Of a stretch of DNA of 64,000 nt, positions 23,519 to 36,000 are shown piece after piece. The notes beneath the pieces were generated by a model, which worked only from the letters and a program-made list of their open reading frames with translations, was not told the DNA's origin and ran no database searches. Position 1 is the first letter of the stretch; each line of letters opens with the position of its first letter. The position numbers were made by a program, and so were the translations under genes. Source of the DNA: Cladobotryum mycophilum (lineage: Eukaryota > Ascomycota > Sordariomycetes > Hypocreales > Hypocreaceae); contig JAVFKD010000015.1 in the NCBI GenBank assembly GCA_036429605.1, positions 581,421 to 645,420 of the forward strand, read 5' to 3'.

Positions 23519-23525
23519 TATAAAG
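23519..23525 (+). promoter_or_regulatory. TATA box of the M43 protease gene
   Basis: TATAAAG lies 109 nt upstream of the ATG at 23628, followed by an A/C/T-rich leader. Confidence 0.45.
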
Positions 23526-23627
23526 ATGTCAGTCCATCTCGTTGAAAGTTTGGATATCAACAAGATCGACAACTCGATTCATCACATCCCTCAGAATCAT
23601 CTTTGATATCGTCTTCCCTCAGCTAAC

Positions 23628-24584
23628 ATGCTCTTCAAGTCGATGCTTATGACTGGCGCCATGGCCACTGTTGCCATGGCTGCTACTCTGGGAGACCGCC
23701 CATTGAAGTTTGTCTGCGGTGCACCTGAGCCCACCAAGGAGCACATTGCCATCTCCAAGGCATTCGCTGCAAAGGAGGCCATTTCAAAGTTTGACGCCTC
23801 AGCTACCATCAACGTCAATGTGTACTTCCACATTGTCGCCACTTCCACCAGCGCATCTGGAGGCTACCTGACTGTGAGTCTGATATCGGCTCTTCCGTGA
23901 GGGGGATACAAACTAATGCTGTTATAGGATACCGATATCAACAACCAAGTCAAGGTCATGAACGACAACTACGCCCCAGCCGGTATCTCCTTCACCCTCA
24001 AGGGCGTTGACCGAACAGTCAACTCTGCGTGGGCTACCGATTCCGCCGAGGTCGCCATGAAGACTGCTCTTCGCAAGGGTACCTACAGCGACCTCAACAT
24101 CTACTTCCTCAAGAGCTTGAACCCCAGCGGCACACTGGGCTACTGCTACTTCCCTACCAACGCCTCCAAGGGATCCCAGGACTTCATCATTGACGGCTGC
24201 ACTATCCTCTACAGCACCGTTCCCGGCGGCCCATCGGCTCCTTACAACCAAGGCAAGACCGTCACCCACGAGGTTGGCCACTGGTTCGGTCTTTACCACA
24301 CCTTCCAGGGCGGCTGCACTGGCAACGGTGACTTTGTCAGCGACACTCCCGCTCAGGCCAGCTCCTCTTCCGGATGCCCTACCGGCCGTGACTCTTGCCC
24401 CAACCAGCCCGGTCTTGACCCCATCCACAACTACATGGACTACTCTGATGAGTAAGTTTCCCCCCTTTGAATCTGAGGTGGTGAGATGGATGATAACTAA
24501 CATGACTTTAGTGCTTGCTACACCGAGTTCACTGCTGGCCAGGTCCAGCGCATCAAGAGCTTTTGGACCCAGTACCGTGGTTAA
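23628..24584 (+). CDS. Secreted M43 (pappalysin-type) metalloprotease
   Basis: Three exons (23628-23873, 23928-24451 and 24512-24584) with introns of 54 nt (GTGAGT...TAG) and 60 nt (GTAAGT...TAG) give 280 aa. Residues 1-18 form a signal peptide (MLFKSMLMTGAMATVAMA). The metzincin zinc site HEVGHWFGLYH spans residues 196-206, with three His ligands and catalytic Glu197. The Met-turn is HNYMDYS, immediately before the last intron. Paired cysteines surround the site (GGCTGNG, SGCPTGRDSC, DACYTE). Length and layout match the fungal MEP1-like M43B family, extracellular proteases that degrade host or environmental protein. The next gene, a sugar/inositol transporter, starts 358 nt downstream on the same strand, with no obvious functional link. 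Confidence 0.94.
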
Positions 24585-24942
24585 GAAAAATTGGACATGG
24601 TTGACGATGAAAAAGTTTTGTACATATTGATCCGTATATACTGTATCTAGCCGTACCGATCCAACATATGAGAATATCTATGCTTCATTTTTACTTGTTC
24701 GATTCTTTAAAGTTGGTGGTGATCTTTGCTCTACTTATACAATGTGCCCTGTTAAGTGCGTGCCAAGTGATGTGGACCTATTTTTAGAACCCGGCAGCGT
24801 CACCGGACCGCGTCGCCGGGTCACGCCGCCCAACCTTTGACCCTTCACAAACAACCTTCCCACCGCATTTCTTCGACAACCCTCGCAAGACGCCAATGAG
24901 CATGCCAGAGCTGCGCTGCGGCACTGAGAAATTGATGCCATT
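24585..24942. other. Intergenic spacer between M43 protease and transporter
   Basis: This 358-nt spacer holds the 3' UTR of the protease (AT-rich, about 24585-24720) and a GC-richer promoter/leader of the transporter. No open frame of note. Confidence 0.4.
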
Positions 24943-26630
24943 ATGGATGGCTCCCAAGCACCGCTTATAGCGGGTAACCGCCACGACTACGACGAAGTTG
25001 ACGATGATGCTGCGCCGCAATCGGGAAGCGCTGTGGACAAGGCGGCGGAGGGTGGGCCGGGCATCTTTATGCTGGCGTTGACGTTTGCTGCTGGGATAAG
25101 CGGGCTGCTGTTTGGATGTATGTCCTTGACCCCTTGAATCCAGTGGTCGATTTGGTCAAGACGGAGCTGACTGTAGTATGCAGATGATACAGGCGTTGTG
25201 TCGGCAACGCTGGTTTCGATCGGACCGTCGCTATCGAATCGAGAACTCACATCCCTGGATAAATCCATCATAACCTCGTCGACCTCCCTCTTTGCGCTGC
25301 TCATTTCGCCCTTCTCCTCCGTGCTAGCCGATCGCCTCGGTCGAAAACGGGTCATTCTCTACGCCGACGTCTTGTTCGTCCTCGGGGCCGTGCTGCAGGC
25401 CGTGAGCTACTCGGTATCTACCATGGTGGCCGGACGATGCATCATTGGCGCGGCGGTTGGTGCGGCGAGCTTTGTGGTGCCGCTGTACATTGCGGAGGTG
25501 TCACCGGCAGCGTATCGAGGGAGATTGGTCACGACGAACGTCTTGTTTATTACGTTGGGGCAGGTGGTGGCATACATTATTGGCTGGGTATTTTCTACGT
25601 ACACGTCTCCGGAGGTGGGCTGGCGTTGGATGGTAGGGCTCGGGGCTCTGCCCGCTGTGATTCAGGGTGCGCTCGTTGCCTTTATGCCGGAGACGCCGCG
25701 CTGGCTGGTCAAGGTTGGACGATCTCACGAGGCCAAACTTATCATCCACAGAGTCAACGGTGAGGCGGGCTCGTCATCCAGCAGCGCAGACATGGTCGTC
25801 AAGGAGATTGAACTAGAGGTTCGAGAGGAGCAAGAGACAAGGGTGCAGACAACGGGACGGTTCAGGTGGCTTGGGGTTTGGCGTGAGCTGTTGAGGGAAG
25901 GGAAGAATCGGCGTGCCTTGGCGATTGCGTGTCTGCTGCAGGGACTCCAACAATTATGTGGATTTGTAAGTGTCCAACTCATGAACCGAAGAAGAAGAGA
26001 TGAAGTTGACTGACTACATTATAGAACTCGCTGATGTACTTTTCGGCCACCATTTTTACGATTGTCGGATTTGAGAGCCCAACTTTGACTTCGCTGGTCG
26101 TTGCCGTCACCAACTTTGTCTTTACGCTCGTAGCTCTGGGTCTTATTGATCGTATTGGCCGCCGACGAATCTTACTCTTGTCACTGCCATTCATGATTGC
26201 GGGCTTGCTTCTCTCCGCATTCGGATTTTCCTTCCTCTCCCTGGATCAAACAGTCATCCTCGAGGCAGCAGAATCTCCCTCGGGAAGCACGAACGCAGCC
26301 GGAATCATACTAGTCAGCATCATGATCTACGTGGCCGCATACGCCCTCGGCCTAGGAAACGTGCCCTGGATGCAGAGCGAGCTGTTCCCGCTGGCCGTGC
26401 GATCCGCGGGCAGCGGCGTGGCGACGGCGACGAACTGGTCTGCCAACTTTGTGATTGGGCTGACGTTCCTGCCGCTCATGGATGCGATGAGCCCGTCCTG
26501 GACGTTTGTCCTGTATGCGACGATATGCGCCGTTGGGTACGGCTTGGTGTGGCGGATATATCCGGAAACGGCGGGATTGAGCCTGGAGGAGGCAACGGCT
26601 TTGTTAGAGAACGGATGGGGGGTTCGATAG
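24943..26630 (+). CDS. MFS sugar transporter, myo-inositol transporter (ITR)-like
   Basis: Three exons (24943-25117, 25184-25965 and 26025-26630) with introns of 66 nt (GTATGT...CAG) and 59 nt (GTAAGT...TAG) give 520 aa. Sugar-porter signatures appear in order: GYDTGVVSA at the end of the first TM segment (split by intron 1), DRLGRKR, PETPRWLVKVGR, LQQLCGFNSLMYF (split by intron 2), DRIGRRR and YPETAGLSLEEA. Twelve membrane segments are expected at the plasma membrane. The segment GNVPWMQSELFPLAVRSAGSG with ATNWSANFVIGLTFLP is characteristic of the fungal ITR1/ITR2 inositol transporters, so a proton-coupled myo-inositol or related polyol substrate is the best guess. The N terminus is acidic and cytosolic. 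Confidence 0.93.
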
Positions 26631-29033
26631 GACTAGATTAGATTTTACTGGTCATGAATTCCGTAGAGAGCAATGTTTTTGAGAATAGAATCATGGAACC
26701 TCCTTGGAATTTCGGATGATAGTTGAAAACAGTGGGGGTCTCAGCTCAGTAGTTTCTAGAAGGCTTCTACGGTGTTTCTTCCTTGGAATAAATCAATGAT
26801 CGTCATTGATGCAGGCAATGCTTACAAGCCGGATCCGGGTATTTCCAGAATCAGAGTGACGGAGCCGGGCGTCCTTCATGACTCATTTACGATAGAGTTT
26901 TATATAAACTGTACGGAATCCGCGTCGTTCCAATACGGATCCAGGCGTAACGGGGAGATGCGAACGTCGTCGTCCCTATGACAACGTGCGATGATCAATG
27001 ACAGGATGACAGTCTCGGTACATGTGCGTCATTTGTGGGAGGCCCAGGGTATTTTTAGTCTAGACGCTAAAAAGGCAGTTGTATTTTTAGTTGGTGTTGC
27101 CCAAATGTACGGAGTACCTCTACATTCAAGTTGTTTGCAGCTAAGTACTAGAGTATCAAGAAGGAAAACAAACTTTGTTTCGTTCTGCCTTGGGCCTATT
27201 TGGGGTTTTGTAGATGGCAGGTGGTGATTGTTGTTTTCAAGTCTCTTGATTCAAACCCCCTGGCATGGGGCGATAAGGAGCCTGTGAAGCGAGTTCAAAG
27301 GGTGAATGTATGATTGAGGAGGTACGGGGTTGCAGGTACAGGTACCCCGTGTCATGAGCCGACCCGAGGCGGCGGCGGTGGATCCAGAGCCATGGATAAG
27401 ACAAGAGAGAGAAAAAGAAAAGGGCGCCTCGGGCAGCACGGAACTGATAAGGCTTTTTTGGGGGTATAGGAGCTGAAGAATACGATGTTAGTAATGTCAG
27501 CATTTAAATATAGATATATAGATATCTTTTTTCAAAGAGCTACGATAGGGCGGAAAGAAACAAAAAGGCCAAATCTTAAATCAGTAATTAAGCATCCGTC
27601 AGTCGTTGGAAAAGAGAGGCTGTCGTTATGCAGGTACTTGGGCAGCAACCACTTAAAAAAACGCTCAGGTGCCAAGTAGCGGATACTTGCAATGGATGTC
27701 CACCCCCTCCTGTGCGGTACCTGGTACTGCCCGCTGCATCCCATTCATTGCCCCCATCCAGCCGCATCGAATGACCCCCATTGGCAGCGAGCAGCCCACC
27801 ACCTCTTTTCAGCTTTCTACTACATACGGAGTACTTGTACATGCAGCACATGATGCACAGAATGGGACTTTGAAACATTCCACCTGCGACATTTCGAGTA
27901 CGTACCCCATGTACATGTGATCAGTTGTACAGAGTAAACAAGGAAAAAAAAAAAAGAGAAACACAATCATCAAGAATGTTTCTCCGTATCAAACGGCATC
28001 TGTGGCCCTTTTTTGACGATAGAGTTTCGATCTCGCCCCGGCCTCTGCTTGAAACAGTCTCAAGCTAAAACTTTGGAGAGGTTACATACTGGGGGCCAAA
28101 GTACCTGATACCTTGACGTCAACAACCCCCGAGGCTTTACCGTTTGATAGGGCACGTGCAATTGGAGAGGGGAGGAGGAGGAGAGGAAGGAGGAAGGGTG
28201 GTGGGCAGGGGTTCACGCGGGCTTACCACTGGTTGACTGGACCACACACAGACCATATCATTCCCAGACTGGACAGGAAAGGACTGGACTGGACTGGACA
28301 AGAGCAAGGCAAGGCCACAGACCGGACACAGACCAAAAGATCCCACATCCATCACATCCCATCCCATACCATACCATACCATCCCCAAGTCCCAGCCATC
28401 AATCAAATCAGTCGTCAATCCACTGCTCTGTCAGCTCCGCCGTCATCCTCTCCCCTAATTAACGAATTATTGCTTTCCGTCTGCATATGCACCACAAGCA
28501 CCTCCATCACCACCACCACTACTACTACCACTACCACTACCACTACCACTACTATCCATCGCCACCCTCACACACACAGAACAACGGATACACACACAAC
28601 ATACACAACAAGTCTACATACAAACTAGACACGGACTTGTCACGCTTCCAAGTGCCGCCCGTCTTCGGCCTCTTCTTCTAAATTTTTTTTTTTGGGTTCA
28701 CCTGTCGCTCGTTAGATGATGTCGGCTGTTCTGTCGCTCTAGTCCATCGCTATTCCTTGCATATTCACCTCCACGACACATACGCACGCACATACAGACG
28801 CACCACACACACACTCATTGATTGATCTCATCTGATCTTTCAAACCCATCCGCGACCGCGCGCCTTTGGCTTTTTTGGGCACCCTTTCGCCTCTTTCCCC
28901 CCTCTCCGTCCGGCACGCCGTTGTCGCTCCTTCAGCCCGCGTGCCCTCACCAGACCGACCTTGTCGAACAGCTGACGCCCTTAATTTTTATTATTTTTTT
29001 GCGAAAAGCCTCAGACTCGATAGTCCCTTCGCC
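26631..29033. other. Intergenic region with CA/CT-rich leader of bud6
   Basis: About 2.4 kb between two plus-strand genes. From about 28.1 kb the plus strand turns pyrimidine- and CA-rich, with many CAC, CCAT and ACTACC short repeats, as expected for a long 5' leader or promoter of bud6. Open frames in this part are low-complexity. Multiple GTAC-containing words occur at 27.3-28.1 kb. No gene recognised. Confidence 0.4.
28507..28557. repeat. ACT/CCACTA trinucleotide-hexanucleotide microsatellite
   Basis: A run of ACC/ACT triplets that turns into CTACCA repeats, within the probable leader of bud6. It is followed by CACACACA stretches. Confidence 0.7.
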
Positions 29034-32000
29034 ATGCAAGCTACAGCTTCCCAGCGGGGTTATTCGCAAAGGCGCTCGCCTGGCGCCGACCCTGGGCCGC
29101 CTCCGAATGTGTCTGTACGATCTATATCTCCCTCGGTCGCGCAGGGTGGACCGCGCACATCCAACACCTCTGTCAGATCTGTCCAGTCTGGCGGTGGTTC
29201 AAGAAGGATGAACCGTGAGGTGCGTAATTTAATGGCGTCTCCTTTCGAGATGCTGTTATCGGACGTCGCGTCGCCAACATCCAGCATTACTAACCCATCT
29301 GCCTACCCCGAACAGGGCTCGTCAGGAAGCGGTTCCAACATGCCTCTATCGCAAATTGAAAAAAGCGTTACCCACCTCCTAGTAGCGACAAAACAACTTC
29401 TAGAAACATTAACGCAATGGTCCCGAGGCCAGGCGACAGATACCCAGGTTTCGGACGTATACGTACGATTAGGTTATGAGTTCAACATGGCATGCCGAGC
29501 GTTCACTGCCATCAACGTCGATACATCGGACCTGGGCAACGTCCCCGACCTCCTGCGCACAATACTCGAGGCCACCCTGAGTCAGGAGGCCAGTGCCGAA
29601 AGCTTGGAAAAATATTTACCCAGGATACGGGACATCATCATCAATTTACTGCACGGATTAAAACGAAAGCAACAGAAGCTGAGGCAGAAGCAGGCTAGGG
29701 ACCGCGAAAACGGAGGCGGAGGCGTGCCGGAGAGGACGACTAGTGTTAGCACCGTGGGAAGCGTCAGCGGGATAAGCAGCATGCTGGACGAGACGTTGGA
29801 TTTCAAAGACCGACCCGACTCGCAGCGCACCGGTCCTTTGCACCACCATAACAGCAACAACAACAGCGCCTCATCTCCAAATCGTCGCTTCAACGCTCCT
29901 CGGGAACTCTCTCGAGAATCTGTCAACTCAGAGCAGTCCTCCATCTCCAGCACTACGATGCAGAATATGCCCGTAATGCCGCCATATCCACCCGACGATT
30001 CATCATCTCTACCGTCCGGGCCTTCTGGCGATTTAAATATTGATGCGTTTCCTCCGCCACCTCCGCCCCCGCCAGATAAGCAGTCTAGTGCTTTGGCGGC
30101 GCTCCAAAAGGGTGGTGATTTAGAGAGGCGCGCATCTCGAAGATATTCACAATATCAAATATCAAAGCATCTTGGGGGGTCGGCCGGCGTTGTTCCTATG
30201 CTGCCATCGCAGACCGGGCCTTTACCGAATCGAGGGAGAAAGGAGGCAAGGGAATCACTACGAGCGGTCCAGTCTCGAGAATCGGTTCGCCACAGCCGGA
30301 CCCCATCCAACCAGCCAAGAACCGGTGGTGAGTCGCCGGTTAGAGTACCTAGCCGAGTTTCGGAGGAGCCATCGCCGTCTCAGAAATCCACACCTGAAAG
30401 CCCTTTGCAGAGTCCAGACGACAAGTATGTGCCAAGCGCCACACTCTCTGGTCCTCTTCAGGACAGCAACCCCTTTATGAGCGAGGCGACCCGCAAAGTA
30501 CAGGAGGCGGCCAAGAAAGAACCAGTGCCGAAGCCAGCCGAGGTCTCGACCGCTCCCCATAACCCTGAGCCGAGCATCAAGGATGCATACTTTCAAGTCT
30601 CCCCCACCAACGCCTACAAAAGACTTGACACTATTTTTGCAGTACAAATCAAAGGTGAAGAAGATTGTATTACCAGAGGGCCGTGATGAGTTATCCATTG
30701 GGCGATTACAGCTTGCGTTTATCGAAAGATTTTCTTGGAATACGCAGCAAAACGGGACGGATCTGCCCGAAATTTACATTCAAGATCCAGTGTCTGGGGT
30801 TCGTCATGAGTTGGAGGACTTAGCGGATATCAAGGATCGAACTGTTTTGGTCCTGAATGTGGAGGCTTTGGATGAAGTAAAGCGACATATTGATGACGGC
30901 ATGTTAGCACTCACCAAGATTGTGCAAGAAGTCAAGCAGAATGTAGATGATCAGTCTGTCACATTAAAGAGGGTGTCAGAGAAACAACAGGAGGCGGCCA
31001 AGGAGATGGCCGAGATTGTCTTGGCCCAGTCTCCACGAGGAGTGCCTCAATCTTCAGACGGACCAAAGGGCCTAGCCACCTCTGGTCCCAAACTACGCGC
31101 GGATCAACTTGGCGAGATTCAAAGCCTTCGCCGCGATCTCGCTGTCCTTCGCCAAACTTATGCCAACTTCCAAACCGAAGTCCAAGCCTCAATGTCGACA
31201 TTGCGTAGTAAAGCAGCTAATGTTAAGACCGCGGCCGTTAAAGCAGCAGTGCCCGATATGGAAGGAGACGCTGGCTATTCCTACGTCGCCAGCGGGCGGA
31301 AGCAGCTTAACTCGGACTCGGACAGGCTGGTCGCCCACGTGGATGACCTCCAGGATTTGGTTGAAGACCTTCGGAAGGATGTCGTGCACCGTGGTGTGCG
31401 ACCCTTGCCGCGACAGCTCGAGGGCGTGTCCAAGGACGTGACCAACCTCACCAAGGAGTTGAAGAGGATGGAAGAGTACCTTTCCAAGGAGAAGCCGATC
31501 TGGACCAAGATCTGGGAGAAGGAGCTCGAGGACGTTTGCCAAGGACGTGATGAGCTTCGCCTTATGGAGGATCTGCTGGTTGATCTGCGAGACGACTTGG
31601 AGAAGGCTTCAGAAACATTTGCGCTTGTGGAGCAAGCTACCAAGGAGCAGATGAAGGATAATGGCACCAGCGCCAGCGCCGGAACAGCACGACAGTTTTC
31701 CAAGGGACTGAATAGCCTTGGCAGCAATGTTGATCAAAGTACCGCCAAGGAGTACCTTTTGGGCGAAGTCCGCGCCTTACAGCCTAATCACCAAGACCGT
31801 CTCGACGCCATTGAACGGGCAGAAAAGCTCCGACAGAAGGAACTCCAATCCCGCAGTGGTAACGCCATGCACCACGAACTGCGCAATTTTGTTGAGGAAG
31901 GAAAATTGCGCAAGTCGGGCGGCGTGGAGGAAGTTGAGCGCGCGAGAATGGCAAAGGACGAGAGGATCCGTAAGGAGGTGTGGGACCAAATTAATGGTTA

Positions 32001-32193
32001 TTTGCCTGATGACGAGTTTGAGGACGAGGAGGGCGAAGAAGGAGAATTCGAAGAGGAAGAGGAGGGAGGGGCAGATACAACAACAGGGGCGGTGGAAGGT
32101 GATGGGGATGCTGACGGGGACGCAGATGGCGATGGGAATGGGAATGAGGAACCAGCAGAGAGCAAGGATGAAAGCATGACGGATGAGAAATAA
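29034..32193 (+). CDS. bud6: Bud6/AIP3 polarisome actin-interacting protein, with one in-frame intron and one frame switch
   Basis: Bud6 binds actin and formins at polarity sites and stimulates cable assembly. The ATG at 29034 (TTCGCCATGC) begins a Ser-rich N terminus. SQIEKSVTHLLVATKQLLETLTQW is the conserved N-terminal helix region. A long disordered Ser/Pro region follows, then the AIP3 core (LTLFLQYKSKVKK, LPEIYIQDPVSGVRHELEDL) with coiled coils and an acidic tail (EEEEEGG...DGDADGDG). A probable intron at 29220-29315 has a GTGCGT donor, a TACTAAC branch site and a CAG acceptor. It is 96 nt long and stop-free. The frame before about 30600 differs by one base from the frame of TPTKDLTLFLQYK. 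Either one extra C sits in the CCCCC run at 30602-30606 (protein about 1020 aa), or a weak 55-nt intron lies at 30543-30597 (about 1002 aa). Confidence 0.9.
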
Positions 32194-33019
32194 TGCATAG
32201 ATGATTAGGAAGATTATGTCCGACACACAGTCGCACGCTCACACACACACACAACCAACGCATACGCAAAGCAACATCAACACCAACAAACACCTTAACG
32301 GAAAGCGTTTTCTTTTTTTGTCATGAAATCAAGTATCACACATGCGCACACGCACGCGCCCAGGTTTTCAACGCCGTTACAAGAAGGGAGAAGAAGAGGA
32401 AGAAACGCCCTTTATTAGTTTTTAATTTGTCTATGACGACGTGCCCCCATGGAGGAACAACGAAAGGAGGTGTTGGAGGCAAAGGGAAAGGGAAAGGGGG
32501 AGGAGGAGGAGGAGGAGGAGGAAAGGAGTCTGATGAGATTGCTCTGGTTTAATCTGCTGCTGTTGTTTTTTTTTACATTACATTACATTACATACTTATC
32601 ATAAAGGTTTTTTACTGGTGGTGGGAGGGGAGTGCCTTGGTTGTTTTTGAATCCTTGGTTTTGTTCATAGCGGAGGCGAACGTGGGGTTTTTTCTTGGTT
32701 TTTTTTTGGTTCTAGTCACAAGATGGGATACGTTTCATTGAATGGAATGGAAATATGAAGTACACCTTTTTTCTCTCTCTCTGAAATGAATGATGGGTTT
32801 TTTTGTCATAGATGTTGTTTTGTGAGAAGAAGAAATGTGTGTTAAGATCCTATCGTATCAAATCCCCTCCCCTCGCAAAAGAAACTTGAAGAGAAATAAC
32901 CCTTCATGAGATAAGAAAAAAAGAAAAAAAGGGGGGACGGGGCTTTGCTATAAAAATCCTGCATTTTGAACAGTTGAATGTCCCGTATGTGTTTTTGCAG
33001 CTTGCAGCTTTGCGACCTT
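32194..33019. other. Convergent intergenic region bud6 / elp1
   Basis: About 830 nt between two converging genes, so it should contain both 3' UTRs. It is rich in homopolymers and simple repeats: CACACA near 32235, GAGGAG near 32500-32522 and TTACA x4 at 32572-32591. No coding frame. Confidence 0.5.
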
Positions 33020-36000
33020 TCATCCTAGTAATGCCAGCTTCTTCAGTTTAGATATGACGGGCGGTTCGGCCTTTTTCCCCTGCTCTTGAGCCCACTCCTG
33101 GAGTACGCCGTCACCACCAACTGCCCTCCATGAAGCATCGCCTACCTCGGCGGCGGCGACATTCTCGCCCTCATCCTCTTGTTGAGGCTGGACTCGCGTC
33201 TGAGGGAAAACTTCGCCAATGGTCTTTTCGCAGGCTTCCACAACTTCTCCCATCAACACCTCCGCAGCCCTCGCCCGCTCCGCCATGCTTCTCCTTACCA
33301 ACGCGAATATCAAGCGCTCGACCTCGGCTTTTGTGTCGTTGACTCGCTCAACCAGCCGCCGCACGCTATTCACCAAGTACTCCTCCTCATACACCGTGCC
33401 CTTCCTCCCCCTCGCGCGCTTCTTCTCCTCCCTTTTACGATTCTTGCTTGTCGCGCGACTAACCCCCGTGCCCACCGTACCCACACTGCCTGCCTTGCCG
33501 GTATACCGCGTGAATAAACTGGCACTTGTACTTATGCGCGAACTGGCAGCGACGGAGATGTCATCGGGAAGATCTTCACCTCCGGCGCGTTCACCCTCGT
33601 AGAAAGATAGGGGATCCTCGGCGGCTTTGAGGCGGAGCTCGGCGATGCGGGGGACTTGGGCGTTGAGCTGGGCTTTGCAGTCTGCGAGAAATTCGGTGGT
33701 ACGGCCGAGTGCCTCGGCGAGACCGACGTCGACGGCAGACTCGAGGAGCTCAGGGCGAGAGTGTTGGATGACTAGGCGAATAGCTTCGGCAAAGTGGTAG
33801 CCTCTGCAGAGACATTTGACAGCCGTTTCGAGGGATTTCAGGTACTCTAGTTGGATGGTCGCAGCCGCCGAGAAATCCTTGGCCTCCCAGAGTGCATCGG
33901 CAAGGGCTGTGGCAAGCTCAGTTTTGGCCTCATCGGACATGGGAGGGTCGTGCTGCTGCGATGTGAACAAGCATTCCTGCCAGCATGCCGCGCCAGCAGC
34001 GCGGTAGCAGTTGGTAGCCTTGGTATAGTTTTGAATGGATTCATAGGCCAGACCGGCCTCTCGGTAGGTAGAGTTGGCTTCAAGGTAGCCAGCGTAGATT
34101 TCTGTAAGTGCCCGGAGACGAGGCTGGTCATACCGGTACAACCCAAGGGCCTGTTGGTAAAGGTTGTGCTTCGAGGTATATGTGCAAAGCTCATCAAAGG
34201 CATTCGAAGCATGGAGGTGAAGCAGAGCCTTCTCGCGACGGCCCAGATGGTCATCAATTTCGAATTTGCGTCCTAGTTCGGATAGGGTATGAAGATTCTG
34301 AATAAAGGGGAGGTATTCCCTTGGATCTCGCTGTGACTGCTGCGCAACCAACAAGGCAAGATTAAGATTATATAGACCAAGCGCATTTTCATACACTCGG
34401 TTGACATCTACCAGGAAGCAAATGTGCTCGACTGCCTTTTCAGCCAATTTTTCGTCTTCTTGCATGAGTTCCGCCACCAGCGTCAAGCCGTCATCCAAAG
34501 CAGGTGGAATTTTGCACACATGAGAGGTAATGATATTTTGCAGATGGTGGGATTTAAGTGGTGCGAGGCTCTTTAGGACGGCGTCGCAAATGGCATTGAC
34601 CTTGGAGCCAGGGGGTTTCGGGGTTGTTTCTACAATATCACCTGTCGTAGCTTTGCGTTTCCTCGTATCCCTATACATGGTTTGTGTGACATCTTCCTCC
34701 CTAAGAATGATGTTAGCTGCCGGATTTGATCGCGTAGAATAGAGCTTACTTGAGTGAGGAGAGGAACAGATCGATATGGGCCACCTCCTTGATCTGATCA
34801 ATGAACACGCCGACATTGGCCAAGAACTGATCGGGTTGATGGTCACACAGAATATTCATATCCACGCGTTGCGTTCTGCAATAAGAGAAGGCTCGGCTAT
34901 AGTCCTTTTCCTCGATCAAGCGTCGGATACCGGCCAGGACCATGGCTCTCGGGAAAATGGTCTCCAGGTTACCTCTGGGCATTTGGAGTATAATACTCAT
35001 ATTGGTCGGCATGGCAGTAATCAAACGAGAGCCACGCTCGACGCTACGGCATCGCTCATCCTTTTCGGGGTCGTCGCCTGGGACTTCTAGCTCTAGGAAA
35101 CGTTAGCATGAGCCGAACTCATAGTTTTCCAATGCCTCTCACCTTCAACGTCCCCTGTCAAGTGAACGTACTTGACAAAGTGATTGTTTGTTGTGAAGAT
35201 GAGATGACTTGGCGTGACAACAAACGATGTACAGTTCTTGGTCAATAATCTGTCATTGGCGTAAATGTGGCCGCCTCTCGACAAGCCAAATGCCGTTGTA
35301 ACACCCTCGGTTTTTGTAATCTCAAACCATGGGAGTTGCGTCGTGAAGCTGATGTCTAATAAATCGTTTCCTGTTTCTGTAAGCTTATAAAGCTTACCGG
35401 CTTGATCTTGGCCGTAACTCTCGACTACGGAATCGTCCTCGTAGGTTGATGTAGCCACCAAGAGCTGATTAGTATCAAGCATCTGGATGTCGCCCTCCTT
35501 TCCTTCAGCAGTGTTTATTACTAAATGCAGGTGGCCGAGATCCTCCTGGTAGCCCTTGCACCGGTACAATCCATCCCCAGCGTAACAAATTCGTAAGGGA
35601 ACATGATTTTCTGGCATATTTTTCGTGTCGAATGGCAATTTGCGTAAAAGGGTTGGCCTGACGGACCTTCCCTTATTTGAGGGCAGGTCATAGATATCAA
35701 TACCGGTGTGATGAAGAATGGCAAACGAGGCGTTCTGTCGTCCAAATGCAATATCGACGATTGAAGAATCCGCCTTTACTTCGTAAAAGGACATGGGAGG
35801 GGGTATGTTTGCTATTCTAAACGGTGTAAGTTTGACTGTTTCTCCATCGATGACGGCAACGAGACCATTGTCGTATGGCGACCGACAAGAGCCGCGAGAG
35901 GTATGGAATATCTGTTCGGCCAGAATGATGTTGTTGGTAGAGGCTACGGCAAATCGAAGGGCCTTTTCGGAATGCCATGTCAACGTTGAGGAACCGGCGG

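Noticed and set aside
30643..30651. A splice acceptor (TTTTTGCAG) in bud6 as the explanation of the frame switch
   Set aside because: It would cut into TLFLQYK, the conserved start of the AIP3 core, and the nearby good donor (GTATGT at 30424) gives the wrong phase.
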